From Petrolisthes cinctipes (Eukaryota > Arthropoda > Malacostraca > Decapoda > Porcellanidae): DNA of 64,000 nt. Within the stretch, counting starts at the first letter, position 1, and every line of letters begins with the position of its first letter. The stretch lies in the NCBI GenBank assembly GCA_033782935.1, contig JAWQEG010000062.1, forward strand, positions 12,542,001-12,606,000, given 5' to 3'. Positions 25,117 through 38,033 of the stretch are shown here, piece after piece. Below the pieces are notes generated by a model that was not told the DNA's origin, searched no databases, and worked only from the letters and a program-made list of their open reading frames with translations. A program made the translations under genes and the position numbers.

Positions 25117-25536
25117 CGAACCGGTAGAATAAAATATATACAACAAGAAACAAGATTGTTACCCAAGGAAATACAAAATAGCCAAAAGGATACAGGAACA
25201 AAATAGAGAAGAGTGGCAACAACAAAACAACGTAACAACAGCGAACACAGCAGCAAAACAACAACAACAACAAAAATAGTTCAATGCCAGAAGAGTTACC
25301 TCTGCACCTGACAATATCGGGATTACAAACCAGAGTCCAGCAAAGACGCACCTGGCGTGTCGATACAAACAATGAGATCCCACAACACTCAATCACCAAA
25401 CACTTACTTCTGAGCCCCGAGACAGCAAGTGGGGATAGGAAGAAACATCTGATACCCAAGGCGATTGGTGGAGAATTCCAGACTTCTTGATTCGTCGAGC
25501 CTGGGTTAATGGAGGAATCCTGGCGAGGTCGCCACT
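25117..25536 (-). other. Untranslated leader of the retrotransposon
   Basis: The 420 bases between the LTR and the Gag ATG. Beyond the primer-binding site the minus strand is rich in TTG repeats (plus-strand caacaacaacaa near 25,258-25,275), giving a T-rich, low-complexity leader. A hydrophobic minus-strand frame runs through it (25,091-25,612) but overlaps the LTR and the start of Gag in another frame, so I do not call it a gene. The packaging signal probably lies here, by analogy with other LTR elements. Confidence 0.6.
25518..25534 (-). other. Primer-binding site (tRNA-Arg-like)
   Basis: Two bases after the 5' LTR, the minus strand reads TGGCGACCTCGCCAGGA. A PBS starts with TGG, complementary to the tRNA CCA end. 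TGGCGACC would pair with a tRNA whose 3' end is GGTCGCCA, a form I associate with tRNA-Arg; a tRNA-Trp-type acceptor is an alternative. The site sits within a near-palindrome, tggcga-gg-tcgcca on the plus strand at 25,521-25,534. Confidence 0.75.
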
Positions 25537-26075
25537 TGTAGAGGAAAGGTATCTCAGCCGTGCAGATGGAGTTATGACAGAGTACTCCTCTTTCTTGCAC
25601 CAGATATCCCACTCAAAACATCACCCAGTAAGTCCCGAGGATAATTGAAGTTCAGATTAAAAACAATTACCACCTTTAATGACAAAGACATGAACTCAGC
25701 ACAACAATAGATTTGAAGTTACAAGGCAAACCACCAAAAATAACACTTGATCAAAGAACAGTATAGTATATAGGCGTGACACGGAAACGGCCCAGTGACC
25801 GTGACAACCCAAAGAATAGCCTTGGTGGAGGACAGAGATGGTGGTGTGTGAAAGCTATGGTGTCTCAGTATGCTATGCCCATCGTTGAAGGAAGCAGTCC
25901 ATGACGTAGGCTTGGTTTGGAGTCGAGACTGACAAGCAATACAGCAAGAGCTAGAAAATATGAAACCTCGATATAAACTTCGAATCATATGAAAATGAAC
26001 TAGAGGGTATAATTCCGCATCTAGTATGAACCAGTGAGATTGATAATCTATCAATAAGGTAGACTTTCCCTTACA
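25537..26075 (-). repeat. 5' LTR of the retrotransposon (539 bp)
   Basis: Identical to the left LTR except at 25,875 (a, against c at 20,599) and 25,881 (a, against c at 20,605). On the minus strand it begins TGTAAGGGAAAG and ends CCTCTACA, the canonical TG...CA. It should hold the promoter; a minus-strand CTATATAC lies near 25,765-25,773. A minus-strand ATTAAA occurs at about 25,675-25,680 and may serve as the polyadenylation signal in the 3' copy. Confidence 0.92.
25763..25775 (-). promoter_or_regulatory. Possible TATA box in the 5' LTR
   Basis: On the minus strand the LTR reads GCCTATATACTATACTG here, a plausible TATA-type core promoter about 230 bp upstream of the LTR end. A second A/T-rich candidate (GTTTATATCGAGG, minus strand) lies near 25,970-25,982. 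No transcript data exist here, so the choice between them is inference. Confidence 0.35.
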
Positions 26076-26080
26076 CTGAG
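26076..26080. other. Target-site duplication, right copy (ctgag)
   Basis: Matches the left copy exactly and is followed by cctgaatttgag, the expected satellite continuation. The clean duplication shows a genuine integrase-mediated insertion into a satellite monomer. Confidence 0.9.
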
Positions 26081-29000
26081 CCTGAATTTGAGATATGAAC
26101 GGGTACAGAAGATGCATGCACATATCGACTTTGAGCACCTAAAATATCGATTTTTAGCATGTTTTGGGCCTGTATTTTGAAAATACTATAGCACGGTGTA
26201 GACATGTACATATCGCATCAGGGACACAAAAATATCGATTTTTTGGGTGTTTTGAGCCTGAATTTGAGATATAAACGGGTACAGAAGATGCATGCACATA
26301 TTGACTTTGGCACCCAAAATATCGATTTTTAGTATGTTTTCGGTGTATAATTTGAAAATATTCTAGCAATGAGTAGGCATTTACAGATCGCTTCTGGGAC
26401 CCAAAAATATCGAATTTTCGGGGGTTTTGAGCCAGAATTTGGAATATAACCGGGTACAGAGGATGCATGCACATATCGACTTTTTGCACCTAAAATATCG
26501 ATTTTGAGCATGTTTTGGGTCTGTATCTTGAAAAAATTCTAGCAAGGAGTAGGCATGTACAGATCGCTTCTGGGACCCAAAAATATCGAATTTTCGGGTT
26601 TTTTGAACCTGAATTTGGGATATAGACGGATACAGAAGATGCATGCACATATCGACTTTGGGCACCTAAAATATCGATTTTGAGCATGTTTTGGGCCTGT
26701 ATTTTGAAAATACTCTAACACGGAGTAGGCATGTACAGATCGCTTCAGGGACCCAAAAATATCGAATTTTTGGGTGTTTTGAGCCTGAATTTGAGTTATA
26801 AACGGGTACAGTAGATGCATGCACATATCGACTTTTTGCATTTAAAATATCGATTTTGAGCATGTTTTGGGTCTGTATCTTGAACAAATTCTAGCAAGAA
26901 GTAGGCATGTACAGATTGCTTCTGGGACCCAAAAATATCGTATTTTAGAGTGTTTTGAACCTGAATTTGGGATATAGACGGGTACAGAAGATGCATACAC
27001 ATATTGACTTTGGGCAGCTAAAATATCGATTTTGAGCATGTTTTAGGCCTGTACTTTGAAAATACTCTAACACGGAGTATGCATGTACACATTGCTTTTG
27101 GGACCCAAAAATATCGAATATTCGGGTGTTTTGAGTCTGAATTTGAGATATAAACGGGTAAAGAAGATGCATGCACATATCGACTTTGGGCACCTAAAAT
27201 ATCGATTTTAAGCATGTTTTAGGCCTGTATTTTTAAAAATACTCTAACACTGAGTAGACACGTACAGATCGCTTCTGGAACCCAAATAAATCGAATTTTA
27301 GGGAGTTCTGAGCCTGAATTTGAGATATGAACTGGTACAGAAGATGCATGCACATATCGACTTTGGGCACCTTAAATATCGATTTTGAGCATGTTTTGGG
27401 CCTGTATTATGAAAATACTATAGCACGGTGTAGACATGTACAGATCGCTTCTGGGACACAAAAATGTCGATTTTTTGGGTGTTTTGAGCCTGAATTTGAG
27501 ATATAAACGGGTACAGAAGATGCATGCACATATCGACTTTTTTGCAACTAAAATATCGATTTTGAGCATGTTTTGGGTCTGTATCTTGAAAAAATTCTAG
27601 CAAGGAGTAGGCATGTACAGATCGCTTCTGGGACCCAAATATACCGAATTTTCTGGTGTTTTGAACCTGAATTTGGGATATAAACGGGTACAGAAGACAC
27701 ATATTGACTTTGGGCACCTAAAATATCGATTTTCAGCATGTTTTGGGAGTGTATTTTGAAAATACATTAACACGGAGTAGGCATGTACAGATCGCTTCTG
27801 GGACCCAAAAATATCGAATTTTCGGGTGTTTTGAGCCTGAATATGAGATATAAACGGATTCAAAAGATGCATGCACATATCGACTTTGGGCACCTAAAAT
27901 ATCGATTTTTAACATGTTTTGGGCCTGTAATTTAAAAATAATCTAACACGGAGTAGGCATGTACAGATCGCTTGTGGTACACAAAAATATCGATTTTTTG
28001 GGTGTTTTGAGCCTGAATTTGAGATATAAACGGGTTCAGAAGATGCATGCACATATCGACTTTCGACACCTAAAATATCGATTTATAGCATGTTTTAAGC
28101 CTGTATTTTAAAAACATTCTAGCACTGAGTAGGCATGTGCAGATTGCTTAAGGGACCAAAAAATATCGAATTTTCGGAGTTTTGAGCCTGAATTTGAGAT
28201 ATAAACGGGTACAGAAGATGCATGCACATATCGACTTTGGGCACCCAAAATATCGATTTTAAGCATGTTTTTGGCCTGTATTTTAAAAAATACTCTAACA
28301 CTGAGTAGACACGTACAGATCGCTTCTGGAACCCAAATAAATCGAATTTTAGGGTGTTCTCAGCCTGAATTTGAGATATAAACGGGTACAGAAGATGCAT
28401 GCACATATCGACTTTGGGCACCTAAAATATCGATTTTCAGCATGTTTTGGGCCTGTATTTTGAAAATACTATAGCACGGTGTAGACATGTACAGATCGCT
28501 TCTGGGACACAAAAATATCGATTTTTTGGGTGTTTTGAGTCTGAATTTGAGATATAAACGGGTACAGAAGATGCATGCACATATCGACTTTGGGCACCTA
28601 AAATATCGATTTTCAGCATGTTTTGGGCCTGTAATTTGAAAATACTATAGCACGGTGTAGACATGTACAAATCCCTTCTGAGACACAAAAATATAGATTT
28701 TTTTGGGTGTTTTGAGCCTGAATTTGAGATATAAACAGAAGATGCATGCTCATATCGACTTTGGCACCCAAAATATCGATTTTTAGTATGTTTTCTGCGT
28801 ATAATTTGAAAATATTCTAGCACTGAGTCAGCATGTACAGATCGCTTCTGGGACCCAAAAATATCGAATTTTCGGGGGTTTTGAGCCTGAATTTGGGATA
28901 TAACCTTGTACAGAGGATGCATGCACATATCGACTTTTTGCACCTAAAATATCGATTTTGAGCATGTTTTGGGTCTGTATCTTGAAAAAATTCTAGCTAG

Positions 29001-30857
29001 GAGTAGGCATGTACAGATCGCTTCTGGGACAGAAAAATACCGAATTTTCTGGTGTTTTGAACCTGAATTTGGGATATAGACGGGTACAGAAGATACATAC
29101 TCATATTGACTTTGGGCACCTAAAATTTCGATTTTTAGCATGTTTTGGGCCTGTATTTTAAAAATACTCTAACACGGAGTAGACATGTACAGATCGCTTT
29201 TGGGACCCAAAAATATCGAATTTTCGGGTGTTTTGAGCCTGAATTTGAGATATAAACGGATACAGAAGATGCATGCACATATCGACTTTGGACACCTAAA
29301 ATATCGATTTTTAGCATGTTTTGAGCCTATATTTTACAAACATTCTAGCACTGAGTATGCATGTACAGATCGCTTAAGGGACCCTAAAATATGGAATTTT
29401 CGGGTGCTTTGAGCCTGAATTTGAGATATAAACGGGTACAGAAGATGCATGCACATATCGACTTTTTGCACCTAAAATATCGATTTTGAGCATGTCTTGG
29501 GTTTGTATCTTAAAAAATTCTATCAAGAAGTAGGCATGTACAAATCGCTTCTGGGACCCAAAAATATCGAATTTTTGGGTGTTTTGAACCTGAATTTAGG
29601 ATATAGACGGATACAGAAGATGCATGCACATATCGACTTTGGGCACCTAAAATATCGATTTTGAGCATGTTTTGGGCCTGTATTTTGAAAATACTCTAAC
29701 ACGGAGTAGGCATGAACAGATGGCTTCGGGGACCCAAAAATATCGAATTTTCGGAGTTTTGAGTCTGAATTTGAGATATAAACGGGTACAGAAGATGCAT
29801 GCACATATCGACTTTTTGCACTTAAAATATCGATTTTGAGCATGTTTTTGGTCTGTATCTTGAAAACATTCTAGCAAGGAGTAGGCATGTACAGATCGCT
29901 TTTGGGACACAAAAATATCGAATTTTCGGGTGTTTTGAACTTGAATTAGGGATATACACGTGTACAGAAGATGCTTACACATATTGACTTTGGGCACATA
30001 AAATATCGATTTTCAGCATGTTTTGGGCCTGTATTTTAAAAACATTCTAACACGGAGTATGCACGTACAGATTGCTTCTGGGACCCAAAAATACCGAATT
30101 TTCGGGTGTTTTGAGCCTGAATTTGAGATATAAACGGGTACAGAAGATGCATGCACATATCGACTTTGGACACCTAAAATATCGATTTTTAGCATGTTTT
30201 GAGCCTATATTTTGAAAACATTCTAGCACTGAGTATGAATGTACAGATCGCTTAAGGGACCCAAAAATATGGAATTTTCGGGTGTTTTGAGCCTGAATTT
30301 GAGATATAAACGGGTACAGAAGATGCATACACATATCGACTTTGGGCACCTAAAATATCGATTTTGAGCATGTTTTGGGCCTGTATTTTGAAAATACTCT
30401 AACACGGAGTAGGCATGTACAGATGGCTTCGGGGACCCAAAAATATCGATTTTTCGGGTGTTTTGAGCCTGAATTTGAGATATAAACGGGTATAGAAGAT
30501 GCATGCACATTTCGACTTTTTGAACCTAAAATATCGATTTTGAGCATGTTTTGGGTCTGTATCTTGAAAACATTCTAGCAAGAAGTAGGCATGTACAGAT
30601 TGCTTCTTTGACCCAAAAATATCGAATTTTCGAGTGTTTTGAACCTAAATTTGGGATATAGACGGGTACAGAAGATACATACACATATTGACTTTTGGCA
30701 GCTAAAATATCGATTTTGAGCATGTTTTTGACCTGTATTTCGAAAATACTCTAACACGGAGTATGCATGTACACATTGCTTTTGGGACCCAAAAACATCG
30801 AATATTCGGGTGTTTTGAGTCTAAATTTGAGATATAAATGGGTACAGAAGATGCATG

Positions 30858-33458
30858 CACATATCGACTTTGGGCACCTAAAATATCGATTTTGAGCATG
30901 TTTTGGGCCTGTATTTTGAAAATACTCTAACACGGAGTAGGCATGTACAGATCGCTTCGGGGACCCAAATATATCGAATATTCGGGTGTTTTGAGTCGGA
31001 ATTTGAGATATAAACGGGTACAGAAGATGCATGCACATATCGACTTTGGGCACCCAAAATATCGATTTTGAGAATGTTTTGGGCCTGTATTTTTAAAATA
31101 CTCTAACACTGAGTAGACACGTACAGATCGCTTCTGTAACCCAAATAAATCGAATTTTAAGGTGTTCTGAGCCTGAATTTGAGATATGAACGGGTACAGA
31201 AGATGCATGCACATATCGACTTTGGGCACCTAAAATATCGATTTTGAGCATGTTTTGGGCCTGTATTTTTAAAATACTATAGCACGGTGTAGACATGTAC
31301 AAATCGCTTCTGGGACAGAAAAATATCGATTTTTTTGAGTGTTTTGAGCCTGAATTTGAGATATAAACGGGTACAGAAGATGCATGCACATATCGACTTT
31401 GGCACCCAAAATATCGATTTTTAGTATGTTTTCAGCGTATAATTTGAAAATATTCTAGCACTGAGTAGGCATGTACAGATCGCTTCTCGGACCCAAAAAT
31501 ATCGAATTTTTGGGGGTTTTGAGCCAGAATTGGGGATATAACCGGGTACAGAGGATGCATGCACATATCGACTTTTTGCACCTAAAATATCGATTTTGAG
31601 CATGTTTTGGGTCTGAATCTTGAAAAAATTCTAGCAAGGAGTAGGCATGTACAGATCGCTTCTGGGACCCAAAAATACCGAATTTTCGGGTGTTTTGAAC
31701 CTGAATTTGTGATATAGACGGGTACAGAAGATGCATACTCATATTGACTTTGGGCACCTAATATATAGATTTTCAGCATGTTTTGGGCCTGTATTTTGAA
31801 AATACATTAACACGGAGTAGGCATGTACAGATCGCTTCTGGGACCCAAAAATATCGAATTTTCGGGTTTTTTTAGCCTGAATTTGTGATATAAACGGATA
31901 CAGAAGATGCATGTACATATCGACTTTGGGCACCTAAAATATCGATTTTGAGCATGTTTTGGACCGGTATTTTGAAAATACTCTAACACGGAGTAGGCAT
32001 GTACAGATATCGTTTCTGGGACACAAAAATATCGATTTTTCGGGTGTTTTGAGCCTGAATTTGAGATATAAACGGGTACAGAAGATGCATGCACAAATCG
32101 ACTTTGGACACTTAAAATATCGATTTTTAGCATGTTTTGAGCCTATATTTTGAAAACATTCTAGCACTGAGTATGCATGTACAGATCGCTTAAGGGACCC
32201 AAAAATATGGAATTTTCGGGTGTTTTCAACCTGAATTTGAGATATAAACGGGTACAGAAGATGCATGCACATATCGACTTTGGACACCTAAAATATCGAT
32301 TTATAGCATGTTTTAAGCCTGTATTTTAAAAACATTCTAGCACTGAGTAGGCATGTACAGATTGCTTCTGGGACCCAAAAATATCGAATTTTCGGAGTTT
32401 TGAGCCTGAATTTGAGATATAAACGGGTACAGAAGATGCATGCACATATCGACTTTTTGCACTTAAAATATCGATTTTGAGCATGTTTAGGGTCTGTATC
32501 TTGAAAACATTCTAGCAAGGAGTAGGCATGTACAGATCGCTTTTGGGACCCAAAAATATCGAATTTTCTGGTGTTTTGAACTTGAATTTGGGATATACAC
32601 GTGTACAGAAGATGCATACACATATTGACTTTGGTCACATAAAATATCGATTTTCAGCATGTTTTGGGCCTGTATTTAAAAAATACTCTAACTCGGAGTA
32701 GACATGTACAGATCGCTTTTGGGACCCAAAAATATCGAATTTTCGGGTGTTTTGAGCCTGAATTTTAGATATAAACAGGTACAGAAGATGCATGCACATA
32801 TCGACTTTGGACACCTAAAATATCGATTTATAGCATGTTTTAAGCCTGTATTTTAAAAACATTCTAGCACTGAGTAGGCATGTACAGATTGCTTCTGGGA
32901 CACAAAAATATCGATTTTTTGGGTGTTTTGAGCCTGAATTTGAGATATAAACGGGTACAGAAGATGCATGCACATATCGACTTTGGACACCTAAAATATC
33001 GATTTATAGCATGTTTTAAGCCTGTATATTAAAAACATTCTAGCACTGAGTAGGCATGTGCAGAATGCTTAAGGGACCAAAAAATATCGAATTTTTGGAG
33101 TTTTGAGCCTGAATTTGAGATATAAACGGGTACAGAAGACGCATGCACATATCGACTTTTTGCACTTAAAATATCGATTTTTAACATGTTTTGGGTCTGT
33201 ATCTTGAAAACATTCTAGCAAGGAGCAGGCATGTACAGATCGCTTCTGGGACCCAAAAATATCGAATTTTCGGGGGTTTTGAGCCAGAATTTGGGATATA
33301 AACGGGTAAAGAGGATGCATGCACATATCGACTTTTTGCACCTAAAATATCGATTTTGAGCATGTTTTGGGCCTGTATTTTGAAAATACATTAACACGGA
33401 GTAGGCATGTACAGATTGCTTCTGGGACCTAAAAATATTGAATTTTCGGGTGTTTTGA
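30858..33458. repeat. Duplicated satellite segment B, copy 1 (2,601 bp)
   Basis: Nearly identical to 35,433-38,033, at a constant offset of 4,575 bp (26 monomers). Shared private variants include cagatatcgtttctggg (32,003) and gtcttcaac-like and ccggtattttg variants near 31,970-32,230. Similarity drops to ordinary monomer level on both sides. Confidence 0.85.
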
Positions 33459-35432
33459 GCCTGAATTTGAGATATAAACGGATACAGAAGATGCATGCAC
33501 ATATTGACTTTGGCACCCAAAATATCGATTTATAGTATGTTTTCGGCGTATAATTTGAAAATATTCTAGCACTGAGTAGGCATGTACAGATCGCTTCTGG
33601 GACCCAAAAATATCGAATTTTCGGGGGTTTTGAGCCAGAATTTGGGATATAACCGGGTACAGAGGATGCATGCACATATCGACTTTTTGCACCTAAAATA
33701 TCGATTTTGAGAATGTTTTGGGTCTGTATCTTGAGAAAATTCTAGCAAGGAGTAGGCATGTACAGATCGCTTCTAGGACCAAAAAATACCGAATTTTCTG
33801 GTGTTTTGAACCTGAATTTGGGATATAGACGGGTACAGAAGATGCATACACATATTGACTTTGGGCACCTAAAATATCGATTTTTAACATGTTTTGGGCC
33901 TGTATTTTGAAAATACTCTAACACGGAGTAGGCATGTACAGATCGCTTCTGGGACGCAAAAATATCGATTTTTTGGGTGTTTTTAGCCTGAATTTGAGAT
34001 ATAAACGGGTTCAGAAGATGCATGCACATATCGACTTTGGACACATAAAATATCGATTTATAGCATGTTTTAAGCCTGTATTTAAAAAATACTCTAACTC
34101 GGAGTAGACATGTACAGATCGCTTTTGGGACCCAAAAATATCGAATTTTCGGGTGTTTTGAGCCTGAATTTTAGATATAAACGGGTACAGAAGATGCATG
34201 CACATATTGACTTTGGACACCTAAAATATTGATTTTTATCATGTTTTGAGCCTATATTTTGAAAACATTCTAGCACTGAGTATGCATGTACAGATCGCTT
34301 AAGGGACCCAAAAATATGGAATTTTCGGGTGTTTTGAGCCTGAATTTAAGATATAAACGGGTACAGAAGATGCATGCACATATCGACTTTTTCCACCTAA
34401 AATATAGATTTTGAGCATGTCTTGGGTTTGTATCTTAAAAAATTCTAGCAAGGAGTAGGCATGTACAGATCGCTTCTGGGACCTAAAAATATCGAATTTT
34501 CGGGTGTTTTGAACCTGAATTTGGGATATAGACGGATACAGAAGATGCATGCACATATCGACTTTGGGCACCTAAAATATCGATTTTGATCATGTTATGG
34601 GCCTGTATTTTGAAAATACTCTAACACGGAGTAGGCATGTACAGATCGCTTCGGGGACCCAAAAATATCGAATATTCGGGTGTTTTGAGTCTAAATTTGA
34701 GATATAAATGGGTACAGAAGATGCATGCACATATCGACTTTGAGAACCCAAAATATCGATTTTGAGCATGTTTTGGGCCTGTATTTTTAAAAATACTCTA
34801 ACACTGAGTAGACACGTACAGATCGCTTCTGGAACCCAAATAAATCGAAATTTAGGGTGTTCTGAGCCTGAATTTGAGATATGAACGGGTACAGAGAATG
34901 CATACACATATCGACTTTGGGCACCTAAAATATCGATTTTGAGCATGTTTTTGGCCTGTATTTTGAAAATACTCTAACACAAAGTAGGCATGTACAGATC
35001 GCTTCTGGGACACAAAAATATCGAATTTTCGGGTGTTTTGAGCCTGAATTTGAAATATAAACGGGTACAGAACTGGATGCACATTTCGACTTTTTGCACC
35101 TAAAATATCGATTTTGAGCATGTTTTGGGTCTGTATCATGAAAACATTCTAGAAAGAAGTATGCATGTACACATTGCTTTTGGGACCCAAAAACATCGAA
35201 TATTCGGGTGTTTTGAGTCTAAATTTGAGATATAAATGGGTACAGAAGATGCATGCACATATCGACTTTGGGCACCCAAAATATCGATTTTGAGCATGTT
35301 TTGGGCCTGTATTTTTAAAAATACTCTAACACTGAGTAGACACGTACAAATCGCTTCTGGAACCTAAATAAATCGAAATTTAAGGTGTTCTGAGCCTGAA
35401 TTTGAGATATGAACGGGTACAGAGAATGCATA

Positions 35433-38033
35433 CACATATCGACTTTGGGCACCTAAAATATCGATTTTGAGCATGTTTTGGGCCTGTATTTTGAAAATAC
35501 TCTAACACGGAGTAGGCATGTACAGATCGCTTCGGGGACCCAAATATATCGAATATTCGGGTGTTTTGAGTCGGAATTTGAGATATAAACGGGTACAGAA
35601 GATGCATGCACATATCGACTTTGGGCTCCCAAAATATCGATTTTGAGAATGTTTTGGGCCTGTATTTTTAAAATACTCTAACACTGAGTAGACACGTACA
35701 GATCGCTTCTGTAACCCAAATAAATCGAATTTTAGGGTGTTCTGAGCCTGAATTTGAGATATGAACGGGTACAGAAGATGCATGCATATATCGACTTTGG
35801 GCACCTAAAATATCGATTTTGAGCATGTTTTGTGCCTGTATTTTGAAAATACTATAGCACGGTGTAGACATGTACAAATCGCTTCTGGGACAGAAAAATA
35901 TCGATTTTTTTGAGTGTTTTGAGCCTGAATTTGAGATATAAACGGGTACAGAAGATGCATGCACATATCGACTTTGGCACCCAAAATATCGATTTTTAGT
36001 ATGTTTTCAGCGTATAATTTGAAAATATTCTAGCACTGAGTAGGCATGTACAGATCGCTTCTCGGACCCAAAAATATCGAATTTTTGGGGGTTTTGAGCC
36101 AGAATTGGGGATATAACCGGGTACAGAGGATGCATGCACATATCGACTTTTTGCACCTAAAATATCGATTTTGAGCATGTTTTGGGTCTGAATCTTGAAA
36201 AAATTCTAGCAAGGAGTAGGCATGTACAGATCGCTTCTGGGACCCAAAAATACCGAATTTTCGGGTGTTTTGAACCTGAATTTGTGATATAGACGGGTGC
36301 AGAAGATGCATACTCATATTGACTTTGGGCACCTAATATATAGATTTTCAGCATGTTTTGGGCCTGTATTTTGAAAATACATTAACACGGAGTAGGCATG
36401 TACAGATCGCTTCTGGGACCCAAAAATATCGAATTTTCGGGTTTTTTTAGCCTGAATTTGTGATATAAACGGATACAGAAGATGCATGTACATATCGACT
36501 TTGGGCACCTAAAATATCGATTTTGAGCATGTTTTGGACCGGTATTTTGAAAATACTCTAACACGGAGTAGGCATGTACAGATATCGTTTCTGGGACACA
36601 AAAATATCGATTTTTCGGGTGTTTTGAGCCTGAATTTGAGATATAAACGGGTACAGAAGATGCATGCACAAATCGACTTTGGACACTTAAAATATCGATT
36701 TTTAGCATGTTTTGAGCCTATATTTTGAAAACATTCTAGCACTGAGTATGCATGTACAGATCGCTTAAGGGACCCAAAAATATGGAATTTTCGGGTGTTT
36801 TCAACCTGAATTTGAGATATAAACGGGTACAGAAGATGCATGCACATATCGACTTTGGACACCTAAAATATCGATTTATAGCATGTTTTAAGCCTGTATT
36901 TTAAAAACATTCTAGCACTGAGTAGGCATGTACAGATTGCTTCTGGGACCCAAAAATATCGAATTTTCGGAGTTTTGAGCCTGAATTTGAGATATAAACG
37001 GGTACAGAAGATGCATGCACATATCGACTTTTTGCACTTAAAATATCGATTTTGAGCATGTTTGGGGTCTGTATCTTGAAAACATTCTAGCAAGGAGTAG
37101 GCATGTACAGATCGCTTTTGGGACCCAAAAATATCGAATTTTCTGGTGTTTTGAACTTGAATTTGGGATATACACGTGTACAGAAGATGCATACACATAT
37201 TGACTTTGGTCACATAAAATATCGATTTTCAGCATGTTTTGGGCCTGTATTTAAAAAATACTCTAACTCGGAGTAGACATGTACAGATCGCTTTTGGGAC
37301 CCAAAAATATCGAATTTTCGGGTGTTTTGAGCCTGAATTTTAGATATAAACAGGTACAGAAGATGCATGCACATATCGACTTTGGACACCTAAAATATCG
37401 ATTTATAGCATGTTTTAAGCCTGTATTTTAAAAACATTCTAGCACTGAGTAGGCATGTAGAGATTGCTTCTGGGACACAAAAATATCGATTTTTTTGGTG
37501 TTTTGAGCCTGAATTTGAGATATAAACGGGTACAGAAGATGCATGCACATATCGACTTTGGACACCTAAAATATCGATTTATAGCATGTTTTAAGCCTGT
37601 ATATCAAAAACATTCTAGCACTGAGTAGGCATGTGCAGAATGCTTAAGGGACCAAAAAATATCGAATTTTTGGAGTTTTGAGCCTGAATTTGAGATATAA
37701 ACGGGTACAGAAGACGCATGCACATATCGACTTTTTGCACTTAAAATATCGATTTTTAACATGTTTTGGGTCTGTATCTTGAAAACATTCTAGCAAGGAG
37801 CAGGCATGTACAGATCGCTTCTGGGACCCAAAAATATCGAATTTTCGGGGGTTTTGAGCCAGAATTTGGGATATAAACGGGTAAAGAGGATGCATGCACA
37901 TATCGACTTTTTGCACCTAAAATATCGATTTTGAGCATGTTTTGGGCCTGTATTTTGAAAATACATTAACACGGAGTAGGCATGTACAGATTGCTTCTGG
38001 GACCTAAAAATATTGAATTTTCGGGTGTTTTGA
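35433..38033. repeat. Duplicated satellite segment B, copy 2 (2,601 bp)
   Basis: Second copy, 4,575 bp downstream, about 14.8 monomers long. The 2.0 kb between the copies (33,459-35,432) is ordinary satellite with no partner after copy 2. This is either a partial tandem duplication whose tail was lost or a transferred segment. The right edge is sharp, at tgttttga near 38,033. Confidence 0.85.

Larger units (their letters stand above)
20261..26075 (-). mobile_element. Gmr1-like Ty3/gypsy LTR retrotransposon, full length (5,815 bp)
   Basis: A complete LTR retrotransposon read on the minus strand: 5' LTR at 25,537-26,075, primer-binding site at 25,518-25,534, one long gag-pol frame, polypurine tract at 20,800-20,811 and 3' LTR at 20,261-20,799. 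Pol domains run protease, integrase, RT, RNase H. Most Ty3/gypsy elements place integrase last; the Gmr1 group places it before RT as Ty1/copia does. The domain sequences themselves are Ty3/gypsy in type (HHCC and DD35E integrase with a GPY/F module; TDAS and VDHKPL in RNase H). There is no envelope-like frame. The LTRs differ at two of 539 positions, so insertion was recent. Two features cast doubt on activity: a TAG between RT and RNase H, and YFDN in the RT box. Confidence 0.93.

Noticed and set aside
25117..25146. Extension of Gag by 10 residues upstream of MSSIQE
   Set aside because: The upstream codon at 25,146 is TTG, not ATG; the first ATG of the frame is at 25,116.
25532..25534. A tRNA gene next to the LTR
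   Set aside because: Only the 3' end of a tRNA is matched, as expected for a primer-binding site; no cloverleaf is present.
25091..25612. 173-codon hydrophobic minus-strand frame in the retrotransposon leader
   Set aside because: It begins in the LTR and overlaps the start of Gag in another frame. The Leu/Cys-rich part comes from the TTG-rich leader, and no envelope features (signal peptide, cysteine pattern, cleavage site) are visible.
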